Below, piece after piece: positions 9,817-17,658 of a stretch of DNA of 64,000 bases. A program made the position numbers and the translations under genes. A model generated the notes under the pieces. The model was not told the origin of the DNA. It did no database searches and saw nothing but the letters and a program-made list of their open reading frames with translations. This DNA comes from Streptomyces sp. QL37 (GTDB lineage Bacteria; Actinomycetota; Actinomycetes; Streptomycetales; Streptomycetaceae), in NCBI RefSeq assembly GCF_002941025.1, contig NZ_PTJS01000001.1, positions 744,001-808,000 of the forward strand. The letters are read 5' to 3'. Each line of letters begins with the position of its first letter. Position 1 is the first letter of the stretch.

Positions 9817-11097
9817 TCAGGCCCAGCAGCCGTTCACGGTGGCGGCGAGGCCGTCCAGGGAGTCCTTGATCGCGGCGCCGTCCGCAGTGGAGTTGTTCTC
9901 GATGAAGGAGAAGATCTTCCAGCGGCCGTCCTTCCCCTGGGTGAGCCCGCTCAGGGCGGTGGCCCCCGTCAGGGTGCCGGTCTTGCCCTTGACCTGGCCC
10001 ACGGCACACTGGGAGTCGGCGGTGTCGAACCGCCCCCACTCGGGCCCGAGCGTGCTGCCCGCCTCACCCGCGACCGGCAGGCCCTCGGAGACGGACTTCA
10101 GCTTGCTGTGCCGGGGGTCGGTGGTGAGATCGAGGATCTCGGCGACGGTCTGGGCCGTGATGCGGTTGGAGCGGGACAGCCCGCTGCCGTCGTGGATCTC
10201 GAAGTTGGACACCGAGATCCCGTACCAACCGGTGAGGACGTCACGGACGGCCGCAGTGCCGCCCTCGTAGGTGGCGGCCCGGCCCGAGGCGAGTCCGGTC
10301 GCCCGCAGCAGCGTCTCGGCGATGTCGTTGTCACTGGTCTTGAGCATCTGCTTTACGATCACGGACAGCTCCGCGGACCGGTGCTCGGCCACGGGGAAGT
10401 CCGTCGAAGCGGCCTGGCCGCGGGTCACGTCACCCGTGACGCCGATGCCCTGTTCGGCGAGTTGCGCGGCGAAGACGTTCCCCGCGTCGATGGCGGTGTC
10501 CTGGACGAGCTTCCCGTCCACCACCAGGGCGCGCACGGGTGCGATCTGGTCGTCGTAGTAGCTGCTGTTCCAACCCTCGGCCAGCGTCGGCGCCGCGAAG
10601 AGACTGTCGTCGATCCGGACCTTCACCGTGCCGAGGCCGGCGTTCTTCAGACCCGCGGCCGCGCTCTTGGCGAGCTCGGTGAGATCGGCGGTCGTCAGGG
10701 TGCGGTCGCCCCCGCCGACCAGGGTGAGTGTGCCGTCGCCGTAGACCACCTTGGTCGTGAACTTGTGGTCGGGGCCGAGCAGGGTCAAAGCGCCGGTCGC
10801 GGTGGCGAGCTTGGTGTTGGACGCCGGCATCAGCGCGGTCTTCGCGTCGTGACCCCAGATCACCTCGTTGGACTCGGCGTCCAGCACCACTCCGCTGAAG
10901 GTGGTGCCGATGTTCTTGTCCTGGGACCGGGTGTTGAGGTTGTCCACGAGCTTCTGGTCGGTGGAGTCGAGTCTGCTGACGCTTTCCTTGCTCACCGCCG
11001 GCTGATCGGCGGCGAAGGCGGACTGACCGGCCATGACCGCGCCGGCGACCGGGGTGAGAACCGCGGCGACGAGCGTCCGGCGGACGGCTCTGTTCAC
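9817..11097 (-). CDS. dacB: D-alanyl-D-alanine carboxypeptidase/endopeptidase (PBP4/DacB family)
   Basis: A penicillin-binding protein of the PBP4 type that trims or cleaves peptidoglycan peptides outside the cell. All three active-site boxes are present: SxxK as PASNTKLA, SxN as KTSDND, and KTG as KGKTGTL. An N-terminal signal peptide (RRTLVAAVLTPVAGAVMA, then AFAAD) directs export. GTG at 11097 is chosen because GAAAGG lies about 8 nt before it and the signal peptide then starts properly; the more upstream ATG at 11163 would add an unlikely polar tail. About 426 residues, normal for the family. It has its own divergent promoter region on the right. Confidence 0.93.
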   Translation of the reverse strand: MNRAVRRTLVAAVLTPVAGAVMAGQSAFAADQPAVSKESVSRLDSTDQKLVDNLNTRSQDKNIGTTFSGVVLDAESNEVIWGHDAKTALMPASNTKLATATGALTLLGPDHKFTTKVVYGDGTLTLVGGGDRTLTTADLTELAKSAAAGLKNAGLGTVKVRIDDSLFAAPTLAEGWNSSYYDDQIAPVRALVVDGKLVQDTAIDAGNVFAAQLAEQGIGVTGDVTRGQAASTDFPVAEHRSAELSVIVKQMLKTSDNDIAETLLRATGLASGRAATYEGGTAAVRDVLTGWYGISVSNFEIHDGSGLSRSNRITAQTVAEILDLTTDPRHSKLKSVSEGLPVAGEAGSTLGPEWGRFDTADSQCAVGQVKGKTGTLTGATALSGLTQGKDGRWKIFSFIENNSTADGAAIKDSLDGLAATVNGCWA

Positions 11098-11458
11098 AGG
11101 CTGGACCTTTCGGTGACGGCCTCCGGTGGAGGATACGGGCGCGGCGTCAGAACTGGGTATCACAGGGTCTCCACGTCACACACATGACGAGTAGGGGCCA
11201 TAGGAATGCGAATAAACCTAGTGGCACTCGCCCCGTTCACAGGGGCCGCACCGAGCCGCGTGCTGTGCAGATTCGGTGACGGTGTGGAGACCACTTCAGC
11301 GGCGGGTCGCCCGCTCAGGGGCGTCGGCGCCAATCGCCGGGCGCGGGCACGGTCCCGGGTCGGGGCACTCGTGCACGCCGGTGCCGCCCGGCCTCCCGGG
11401 AGCCCCCGAATCGGACGAACCGCCACGCGGGCGGAGGCGGAGCCACGAGACTGTTGTC
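11098..11458. other. Divergent intergenic region (dacB / hydrolase)
   Basis: These 361 nt lie between two divergent genes and should contain both promoters. A somewhat AT-richer patch around 11200-11220 (AATGCGAATAAACCTAG) is the likeliest promoter zone, but no convincing -35/-10 pair can be assigned. A 9-bp inverted repeat, GGTCTCCAC at 11166 and GTGGAGACC near 11282, is about 107 nt apart and of unknown meaning. No gene is seen. Confidence 0.4.
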
Positions 11459-12403
11459 ATGAAGACCGCGCGAGTGCGTGACGTCTCGTTCGCCGATGGG
11501 CCGGTGCGGCTCTCGGGTTCGCTGGGAGTCCCGGACCGGGGCGGAGGAACCGGTGCGGGCATCGTCCTTGTCGGCGGCTCCGGGGCGTCCGACAGAGACA
11601 ACGGCACGTACTTCCCACCGCTTCGGCAGCGCCTGATGAGTGCCGGATTCACCGTGCTGTCGTACGACAAGCGGGGTGTCGGCCGGTCCTCCGGCGACTG
11701 GCGCGCAGCGACCCTGGACGACCTTGCCGCTGACGCCGCCGCCGCACTGGACTTCCTCCGCGCCCGGCCCGGGGTACGGCCCGGAGCCGTAGGGCTTTTC
11801 GGCCACGGTGAGGGCGGCTGGGTCGCCCTGCGTGCCTCTACGGCGCGGGACGACCTGCCATGGGTGATCACCAACAGCTGTCCGGGAACGAACCCTGCCG
11901 TACAGGAGCGCCACGCGCTGGCCAACCACCTGCAGGAGCTGCACGGCGACGGGCATCCGGACATCGACAGGACCCTGGCCCTGTACGACCGCTTGACCGA
12001 GGCAGGACGTCGCGATGCCGACTTCCTGACGGCGACACAGCTCGTCGAAGCGGCGGGTGGGCCGCCAGGACTGGCCTGCTACTGGTCCGGTGTGGACGAA
12101 CGCCTCTGGTCCTTCCTCAAACGCAAGCAGGACCATGACCCGACCGCGGATCTCATCGGGCTGCGCTGCCCGCATCTGGCGCTCTTCGGCGGAGCCGACA
12201 GGGCCGTACCGGTCGCCGAGAGCGTCCACGTGTTCGCTGCCGCCGCCTGCCACCCGGCCCGCTCACCCCGGGCGACACTGACGGTCGAGGTGTTCCCCGG
12301 CGCCGACCACCGCTTGCAGACAGGAGACCCGGCCCGCCTCGCACCCGGGTATCTCGACAGAGTGACCTGCTGGCCGGCGGACCAGGGCGGAGCGGTCCGA
12401 TGA
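11459..12403 (+). CDS. Alpha/beta hydrolase-fold protein with Gly at the nucleophile position
   Basis: A 314-residue alpha/beta-hydrolase-fold protein. The oxyanion region (IVLVGGSGASDRD), the strand SYDKRGVGRSSGDW and a later acid/His part (LALFGGADRAVPV, FPGADHRL) fit the dienelactone-hydrolase/esterase-like group. However, the nucleophile elbow, normally GHSEGG in this group, reads GHGEGG: residue 117 (codon GGT at 11807-11809) is Gly, one base from AGT Ser. The predicted protein therefore lacks a catalytic Ser and may be non-hydrolytic, inactivated, or the site of a sequencing error. ATG at 11459 is the start that begins the domain; the ribosome site is weak. It lies immediately left of the tRNA-Pro island boundary. 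Confidence 0.85.
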   Translation: MKTARVRDVSFADGPVRLSGSLGVPDRGGGTGAGIVLVGGSGASDRDNGTYFPPLRQRLMSAGFTVLSYDKRGVGRSSGDWRAATLDDLAADAAAALDFLRARPGVRPGAVGLFGHGEGGWVALRASTARDDLPWVITNSCPGTNPAVQERHALANHLQELHGDGHPDIDRTLALYDRLTEAGRRDADFLTATQLVEAAGGPPGLACYWSGVDERLWSFLKRKQDHDPTADLIGLRCPHLALFGGADRAVPVAESVHVFAAAACHPARSPRATLTVEVFPGADHRLQTGDPARLAPGYLDRVTCWPADQGGAVR

Positions 12404-12469
12404 GCGGGCTCGTCACCTCCGGCCGTTCACGGCCGTCCAGGAAGTTTCAGGATCGGCCGCGTACATGGG

Positions 12470-12507
12470 TGAGGGCCGGTTTCGGATTTCTCCGAAACCG
12501 GCCCTCA
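12470..12507 (-). terminator. Duplicated tRNA terminator hairpin in attL
   Basis: A perfect 16-bp stem (TGAGGGCCGGTTTCGG paired with its complement) around a 6-nt loop. It is identical to the hairpin after the intact tRNA-Pro and was copied with the att repeat. Here it may end leftward transcription of the island operon. Confidence 0.7.
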
Positions 12508-12566
12508 CCTGCGACTGTCTCCAGTCGGGACGACAGGATTTGCACCTGCGACCCCTTGACCCCCAG
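12470..12566. repeat. attL: left 97-bp direct repeat containing the 3' part of tRNA-Pro
   Basis: Bases 12470-12566 match 18708-18804 at 96 of 97 positions; the single difference is C at 12543 versus A at 18781. The repeat holds the tRNA-Pro terminator hairpin and the 3' half of the tRNA from the anticodon loop to the discriminator base. The identity stops exactly after CCCCCAG, inside the anticodon loop. This is the footprint of site-specific integration into a tRNA 3' end, as known for pSAM2-type elements in tRNA-Pro. Confidence 0.93.
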
Positions 12567-12919
12567 GAGTAGGGGCGAGGGTATCTTCTGGATATAACAG
12601 ACTCAATCGGAGCGCGAGTAGTGTGCAGCAGTGTCTGTCGTGCGCTTTCGCGCGCACGGTGTGGTCCCCAGGCTCACCGCGCCGACGGCCGGGCTCCCAT
12701 GGCATCGTCCGGTCATTCCATTTGCGTGGGCAACTGGCGACTCGTCCGCCTCCCCTCGCTGAGGCACAGAGGACGAGTACTCACGCGTGACATCGGTGGA
12801 CGCGTGCCCGCCGCCGCCCGCCCCATGGCACACATGCGGAAACGCTCCTCGCCCTCGATGCCGCTCTGCATGGGGGCACCGAGCCCCTCAGACGTTGCGC
12901 GAAGCCCGTCTCGCCGGAG
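12567..12919. other. Left end of island, no gene recognised
   Basis: These 353 nt lie between attL and the last gene of the island operon. Short open frames exist on both strands but have biased, low-complexity products, no convincing ribosome site and no recognisable similarity. A short AT-rich word (GGATATAACAG, about 12590) is unusual for the window and could be part of a promoter. I see nothing else. Confidence 0.4.
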
Positions 12920-13123
12920 TCACGGACCGCCCTCAGGTGCGGCGCGCGGTGGGGGAGGGTGATGGCCGTGCAGGCGGTACACCATCTCGTCCGGAGACGT
13001 GACCATGCGGGCCTCTCGCCACGCGGTGTCGTAGGAGACCGCCCCCTTCTCATGGCGCCACAGGCGAAACGCCCGCACGCTGGTGAGCGGTGCCAGCAGT
13101 GCCCGCCAGAGTAGAGCCCTCAC
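12920..13123 (-). CDS. Small island protein of unknown function (67 aa)
   Basis: A 67-residue protein at the end of the island operon. GTG at 13123 overlaps the stop of the preceding gene in the string GTGA, which argues that it is translated. The N-terminus (RALLWRALLAPLTSVRAFRLWRH) is basic and amphipathic, the middle (EKGAVSYDTAWREARMV) polar, and the tail rich in His and Pro (HGHHPPPPRAAPEGG). No family is recognised. Coupling to the 236-aa gene suggests the two products work together or in fixed ratio. It could also be a non-functional read-through frame. Confidence 0.5.
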   Translation of the reverse strand: MRALLWRALLAPLTSVRAFRLWRHEKGAVSYDTAWREARMVTSPDEMVYRLHGHHPPPPRAAPEGGP

Positions 13124-13830
13124 CAGGAGGCCCCCCGCTTGGACTCCCCGGGCGCCATGAGAGGGCTCGGCCTCCCAGGGTCAGCGGGGTGCGACGCCGG
13201 TCCGTCGCTGAAAGCCCGCAGGGAATCGAGCAGGGCGAGCATTGCCCGCTGCTGCCGGTCGGCGTCGCCGAAGCCGCAGCCGACCAACTCCCACTGTTCG
13301 AGCAAGGGCTGCCACCAGGTCTCACACGCTCTGATGGACCGTGCAAGGCGTTGGAGTTCGACAACGTGCTCTTCCGTCAACGTGCCGGGTGTCTGTTCGA
13401 GTCGGTCCAGGACCACCAGGTCGGGATGGTCGTAAAGGTGGGCCTTCAGGAAACGCAGGCGCCGAACGCGGTCCTCATCTGCCCGGCTCTGGGCGACAGC
13501 CTGGCGGCTCTCTGCGGACAACCGCAGTGTGACACGCGCGTGCAGGATCTTGTAGGAGCCACCAGTGCTCCCGCGCAGATCACGCAGGGCAGCGTTGACG
13601 GCGTCCTGTGCAGCATGCGGATCGGCAGCCCCGCGGCGCTCGGCTGCTTCTGCCGCCAGCTCCTGGACCCGGAAACGTACAAGGTCCTCGAGATTGGAGC
13701 CCGTGCGCCACCCGGGCCGCCAGACGATGATGAAGACTGCCTCGAAGGGGACTCCGACCGTGGCGCTCGGTAGGAGGCGCTGATGCGGGCAGTCGCTGAT
13801 GCGCTCCGCGCGCTGCCAAGGCCATCTCAC
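13120..13830 (-). CDS. Island protein of unknown function (236 aa), coupled to the P-loop-like protein
   Basis: A 236-residue soluble protein of no family I can name. An N-terminal strand segment (FEAVFIIVWRP) is followed by long charged helices (LEDLVRFRVQELAAEAAERR, then VTLRLSAESRQAVAQSRADE and EDRVRRLRFLKAHLYDHP) and a helical C-terminal part with conserved-looking Trp/Cys (ACETWWQPLLEQW). The strand-plus-long-helix pattern is faintly like membrane-associated SPFH proteins, but this is only an impression. The start GTG at 13830 overlaps the stop of the 715-aa gene as GTGA, and its own stop overlaps the next gene the same way. Such coupling suggests a complex with the upstream protein. Confidence 0.75.
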   Translation of the reverse strand: MRWPWQRAERISDCPHQRLLPSATVGVPFEAVFIIVWRPGWRTGSNLEDLVRFRVQELAAEAAERRGAADPHAAQDAVNAALRDLRGSTGGSYKILHARVTLRLSAESRQAVAQSRADEDRVRRLRFLKAHLYDHPDLVVLDRLEQTPGTLTEEHVVELQRLARSIRACETWWQPLLEQWELVGCGFGDADRQQRAMLALLDSLRAFSDGPASHPADPGRPSPLMAPGESKRGASW

Positions 13831-15974
13831 GCAGACCCCGTTCCGGGCCCGAACACCGAGTGAAGCCGCGGGTCGACGAGGTGCTGGTGGAAGTCCTCCG
13901 CCACATCGACCCCCTCGACGGTCACGGGTGCCTCGGCCAGGGCCCGCATGAAGGACCAATACGCCTGGAACATGCCGTTGCCCCGCAGGATGTGGACCAG
14001 CCGGTCGCGCAACAGCTCGTACCCGACGGCGTCGGTGGCGTACGAACCGACCCACTGCGTCAGTTGAGGGATGACCTCCTGAGCTGTGGCGGCGTCACCG
14101 AGGAGGTCCCGCAACGCGCGGTCGACGTCGATGCCGACCGCTTCCTCGGACATGAGCCACGGCACCTTGGAGTGCTCCTTCTCCATCAGAGCGAGGAAGG
14201 CGAGGCTGCCGGACCTGGCGGAGACCTTGGCCGCCTGCCAAGCGGCGACTTCGGTGACGAGCATCGCGGTGCGGGCCGGCCGCGTGACCAACTCCTTCAT
14301 CACTGCGAGAACACGGAGCCGAGTCGCGGGGTCCTCCTCCTTCCGTGCGACCCGGCGCAGCCGGACCAAAGCCATCTTGGCTGCGGACGGACCCGACGTC
14401 TCCTCCATAAGCACGCTGCGGCAGGTGTCGACCACTGTGCGGGTGTACTGATGCTGTCCGGCCCATCGATAAAGCGTGGCCCAGGCCGCGCGGCCGACGT
14501 GCTCATCCCCCACGGCGCGCAGTAGCACGGCGCCGAGCAACTCCGGATTCTTGTCACAGGCGATGCTTCCCAGCGTGTCCAGATGATCGGCGGTGCCGTG
14601 TCGCAGGACGAGACCGGTCAGGGCGTCGACAGTCGGCTGGGCTGACACGGGGCCGTCATCGGGCTGGGTGAGCCAGGTGAGCAAGGGGGCGCGCATCACC
14701 GCGTAGTTGTCCCACACATAGGCAAGGACCGCCCGCCCGTAGGCAGGCTGGTCGAAGACCACTGAGTCGTGCGTGTTCACGTGCGCGCCGACGTCATGGA
14801 TACGTCGGCGCAGGCCGCGCCCGGCGAAGACGGACTGGGCCAAGGCTTCCGCGGCAGTCGTGTTGCTGTTCGGCACCGCGAGCAGGGACCGCAGGCTGCC
14901 CGCCGTGGCCGCCACCTCTGTCATGGGCGCGGACTGACGGACGGCCAGGGCCAGCAGCAGACAGCGGTCCTCCAGAGTCAGTGAGGAAGTCAGCCCGTCG
15001 TACGTCGCGGTCGTCTCCCCGAACAGGCCGTCCAGCTTCTCCCTCCAGTCCGATAGCGCGGCGGTCAGACGCTCCGCGAAGCTGGCGGACCGCTCCTGTC
15101 CACCTGCGCGCACACCGGCGACCGACAGGTGCGGGTGCCCGCCGTGATACTCCTCCCACACCGCCATGGCGGTGAGAACGGCCCGAACCGCTTCCACGGC
15201 GTTGAGCCCGCGAAGGGAGACGACCGCCTCGTCGAGGGACTGTAGGTGGGACAGCAGTTGAGGGTGCCCGTGGTACTCCAGGTGCTCCTTGACCACAAGT
15301 TCCACCTCCGGCGGCTCGTCGAGGTGCACGACTTTGACGTCGCCACGTGGACTTAGGTAGTGGCCTGGCCAGAGCTCCTTTGCCACGGTAATCACCAGAA
15401 ACGAGCGCGCCGACGCAAGGTTCTCGGCATGCCGGGTGAGCGAGTCGAGGAAGTCGGCCGAAAGTCGATCCGTACGCGTGTCCTTCAGATCGACTTGGTA
15501 GGCGTGATGACGACCCAGCGGAAGTCGGCCCCTGCTGGGCGCACTCCAGTCCGCATCCAGCTTCACGAGCGTGGTGTCCGCTTCGGTGTGGCGTGCCAGC
15601 AGCTGAAGGGCGAAGGTCGTGGAGCCGAACGAGCGGGGTGCCACGACCAGCAGGATGCGCGGCCGTAGAAGGTGTGTCTCCCCGTCGACGGCTTGATCCC
15701 AGGCTTCCTTCCAGCGCCCCGACAGGACGAAGGGCTGCTCGAAGATTTCTTGCCGATCCCGCGCCACGCCCTCAAGCACGTCTCTTTTGCGCAACTCCTG
15801 TTGCACGTTCAGCTCGCGGACGTACCCGGCAGCCACGCCGGCCTGCTGGATGTGGAGATCACCTGGCCGGAGGGTGGGGACAGAAGCCGGCGAGGTGGGG
15901 TCCGGAGACGTGCCGCCAAATTCCGGATTCTGTGGTTCGTCAGGTTCGGGCGAGACGAAGGTGTTCTCTGCCAT
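13827..15974 (-). CDS. Large STAND-like protein with degenerate P-loop (island operon)
   Basis: A 715-residue protein. Residues 1-45 are Pro/Glu-rich and probably disordered. From about 104 there is an NTPase-like core: ILLVV followed by APRSFGSTT (residues 112-120), a Walker A shape in which the essential Lys is replaced by Ser. The next hydrophobic strand (SFLVITVAKELW) lacks the expected Walker B acid. The C-terminal two thirds are helical and look like a repeat or solenoid region (for example ATLYRWAGQHQYTRTVVDTC). This resembles STAND-type signalling ATPases that may have lost hydrolysis, or a pseudo-ATPase scaffold. ATG at 15974 lies 49 nt after the cyclase stop. Function is unknown; context puts it in a cyclic-nucleotide signalling or defence operon. 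Confidence 0.8.
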   Translation of the reverse strand: MAENTFVSPEPDEPQNPEFGGTSPDPTSPASVPTLRPGDLHIQQAGVAAGYVRELNVQQELRKRDVLEGVARDRQEIFEQPFVLSGRWKEAWDQAVDGETHLLRPRILLVVAPRSFGSTTFALQLLARHTEADTTLVKLDADWSAPSRGRLPLGRHHAYQVDLKDTRTDRLSADFLDSLTRHAENLASARSFLVITVAKELWPGHYLSPRGDVKVVHLDEPPEVELVVKEHLEYHGHPQLLSHLQSLDEAVVSLRGLNAVEAVRAVLTAMAVWEEYHGGHPHLSVAGVRAGGQERSASFAERLTAALSDWREKLDGLFGETTATYDGLTSSLTLEDRCLLLALAVRQSAPMTEVAATAGSLRSLLAVPNSNTTAAEALAQSVFAGRGLRRRIHDVGAHVNTHDSVVFDQPAYGRAVLAYVWDNYAVMRAPLLTWLTQPDDGPVSAQPTVDALTGLVLRHGTADHLDTLGSIACDKNPELLGAVLLRAVGDEHVGRAAWATLYRWAGQHQYTRTVVDTCRSVLMEETSGPSAAKMALVRLRRVARKEEDPATRLRVLAVMKELVTRPARTAMLVTEVAAWQAAKVSARSGSLAFLALMEKEHSKVPWLMSEEAVGIDVDRALRDLLGDAATAQEVIPQLTQWVGSYATDAVGYELLRDRLVHILRGNGMFQAYWSFMRALAEAPVTVEGVDVAEDFHQHLVDPRLHSVFGPGTGSA

Positions 15975-16023
15975 GGATTCGTTCCTCTTCTGGAAAGGCA
16001 GGAGGGAAGGACGACGGTGCCTG

Positions 16024-16854
16024 TCAGCGCTGTCGCTGGTCGAGGTTGAGCGTGTCGAGCTCGCCGATGACTGTCGGGTGATCCATGGCAGCGAGGAAGT
16101 TCAGAACAGGGCCGCGGTGACCCGCCACCACAGAGGAACTGTTCGCGGCTCCGCGCGCCGGCGCGGGGGCCTGACCGGGCGATGGCCGGAGGCCGCGCGC
16201 GTCCGTAATCGAGGGGCCCAGCAGTACCGGTGGGACTCCGGGGACGAGAAGTCGGCAGGGCTCCTCGAATTCCGGCTTACCGTTCACGCGAGCCGCGGCC
16301 GACAGAAAGTGGGACTCATCGAGATCGAGGGTGCGGCCGTCCCTCACAGTCCGGCGAAAGGCGATCTCCGAGACCGCAGCCGCCAGGTAGGCACCATGCG
16401 CCTCGGCCGCGTCCAGCGCTTCCCTCACCGCCTCGCTGTCGACCAGTCGGCATGCCTCGACCACCGCACGATTGCGGCGGTCGGGCAAAGACACCGGCCC
16501 GACATGAACGCTCGACCGCACACGGATCTGGGGAGCGCTGTGCAGCCGCGACTTCCTGTCGTACCGGCACAGGGCCGCGTTGAGGTTCCCCAGCAGCGGA
16601 TCGATCAGCCGTGTGGTGTCACTGGCCGGCAGGACAAAGATGGCGCCGTCACCGGTGTCGTCGAACGTGCCGTCTACCCGTTGAGGCATTTCCACCCCGC
16701 TCTGCTCGAACGCGGTGTCGAGGATGCTGTCCAGGTCGGAGCGCGCCGGTGCCATCCGCGCTTCGGGGATCCGGCTGTACCCCTTCATGTCGACGACCAA
16801 CAGTGCGTGCTCCCGTGGCACGTCGACCGGGTCCGGCTGCGCAGGAATCCTCAT
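16024..16854 (-). CDS. Class III nucleotide cyclase-like protein (PycC-like candidate)
   Basis: A 276-residue protein with the core of class III adenylate/guanylate-type cyclases. The first metal-binding Asp is in LLVVDMKGYSRIP (Asp22), the second in DDTGDGAIFVLP (Asp69), and the strand SSVHVGPVSLP precedes AVVEACRLVDSEAV. There Arg136 matches the catalytic Arg, but the usual Asn four residues before it is Val. ATG at 16854 has GAAGGG upstream and starts just before the domain; GTG at 16962, overlapping the Crp gene stop as GTGA, is the alternative. A 7-bp inverted repeat (16872-16888) lies before ATG. Next to a Crp-type sensor and a DUF5706-like membrane protein, it most likely makes the cyclic nucleotide of a Pycsar-like system. 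Base specificity is unknown. Confidence 0.82.
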   Translation of the reverse strand: MRIPAQPDPVDVPREHALLVVDMKGYSRIPEARMAPARSDLDSILDTAFEQSGVEMPQRVDGTFDDTGDGAIFVLPASDTTRLIDPLLGNLNAALCRYDRKSRLHSAPQIRVRSSVHVGPVSLPDRRNRAVVEACRLVDSEAVREALDAAEAHGAYLAAAVSEIAFRRTVRDGRTLDLDESHFLSAAARVNGKPEFEEPCRLLVPGVPPVLLGPSITDARGLRPSPGQAPAPARGAANSSSVVAGHRGPVLNFLAAMDHPTVIGELDTLNLDQRQR

Positions 16855-16958
16855 GGAACACCAGCCCTTCCGCCACGACCTTCGTGGCTGGCGCACCATG
16901 CTGGCCGCGCCGAAGGCAGCTTGGTGCCCACTACTGGGCACCGACCCGGTGCGTTCCG

Positions 16959-17618
16959 TCACCCCCGGCCGAGCGGATGGGCCTTGATCCGTTCGATGTC
17001 CCTGATCAGCAGTCCGCCCCCGGCCTCAGTCTCCAGCCATCCGTGATCGCGCCACGCCTTGATCGCCGTTCCGACCGCATTTCGCGACGCCCCGATCAGC
17101 TGGGAGAGCTCCATCTGCGTCAGGCGCACATGGATGTCACCAGCCGTACAGGAAGCCGACTGGACCAGCCGTTCCAGAGCCGACGCGAGTCGCGCCGGCA
17201 CCGGGGCAGTCGCAAGTTCGAGCCGTACCGCCTCCGCCTCGCGCACACGAGCGATGGCGTGGCGCAGTATCAAAGCCGTGAGACGGTGCTCGTCGACGAA
17301 ACCGAGGAACTCGGGAGCCGGGATGACCCGCACCCGGCACGTCTCCGCCGCGATGACGGACGCCGTGCGCGGCTGAGCGTCCAGTACGGCCAGCTCCCCC
17401 AGGAGTTCACCCGCCCCCCGGACGGCCAACAGGGTCCGCTCACCCTTCCCACCGGTCAGGGTCACAATGGCGGAGCCGGACTCCAGCAGGAGGACGTGCG
17501 TCCCTGGGTCCCCCTGTCGCAGAAGGACACTTCTGGCGGGCCGTGACCGCAGTGGGGCCAAATCGCGCAGCTTCTCCCACAGGACCTTGTCGAACACGAC
17601 GACGAGCGGCTGATACAC
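16959..17618 (-). CDS. Crp/Fnr-family regulator with cyclic-nucleotide-binding domain
   Basis: A 219-residue protein with an N-terminal cNMP-binding beta-barrel and a C-terminal Crp-type winged helix. The phosphate-binding cassette is clear, GELLGELAVLDAQPRTASV, with the Glu and the Arg-Thr pair that grip the cyclic phosphate. The dimerisation helix follows (LTALILRHAIARVREAEAV), then the HTH region LTQMELSQLIGASRNAVGTA. It lies between the membrane-effector gene and the cyclase gene, so it is well placed to sense the cyclase product and control this operon. Nothing in the sequence says which base it binds. Its stop overlaps an in-frame GTG of the cyclase gene. Confidence 0.92.
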   Translation of the reverse strand: MYQPLVVVFDKVLWEKLRDLAPLRSRPARSVLLRQGDPGTHVLLLESGSAIVTLTGGKGERTLLAVRGAGELLGELAVLDAQPRTASVIAAETCRVRVIPAPEFLGFVDEHRLTALILRHAIARVREAEAVRLELATAPVPARLASALERLVQSASCTAGDIHVRLTQMELSQLIGASRNAVGTAIKAWRDHGWLETEAGGGLLIRDIERIKAHPLGRG

Positions 17619-17658
17619 AGCACCTCCGGTGTGAGGAAGCGTCAGAGGCGGGATGCTC

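Noticed and set aside
11166..11290. 9-bp inverted repeat GGTCTCCAC/GTGGAGACC about 107 nt apart
   Set aside because: Arms too short and too far apart to claim a structure or a transposon end; no target duplication or transposase nearby.
12603..12962. Overlapping short frames on both strands at the left end of the island
   Set aside because: No ribosome site, no recognisable similarity, biased composition; not called as genes.
16872..16888. 7-bp inverted repeat GCCACGA/TCGTGGC before the cyclase ATG
   Set aside because: Could be an operator, but it is short, lies inside the alternative N-terminal coding part and has no second copy; mentioned with the cyclase only.
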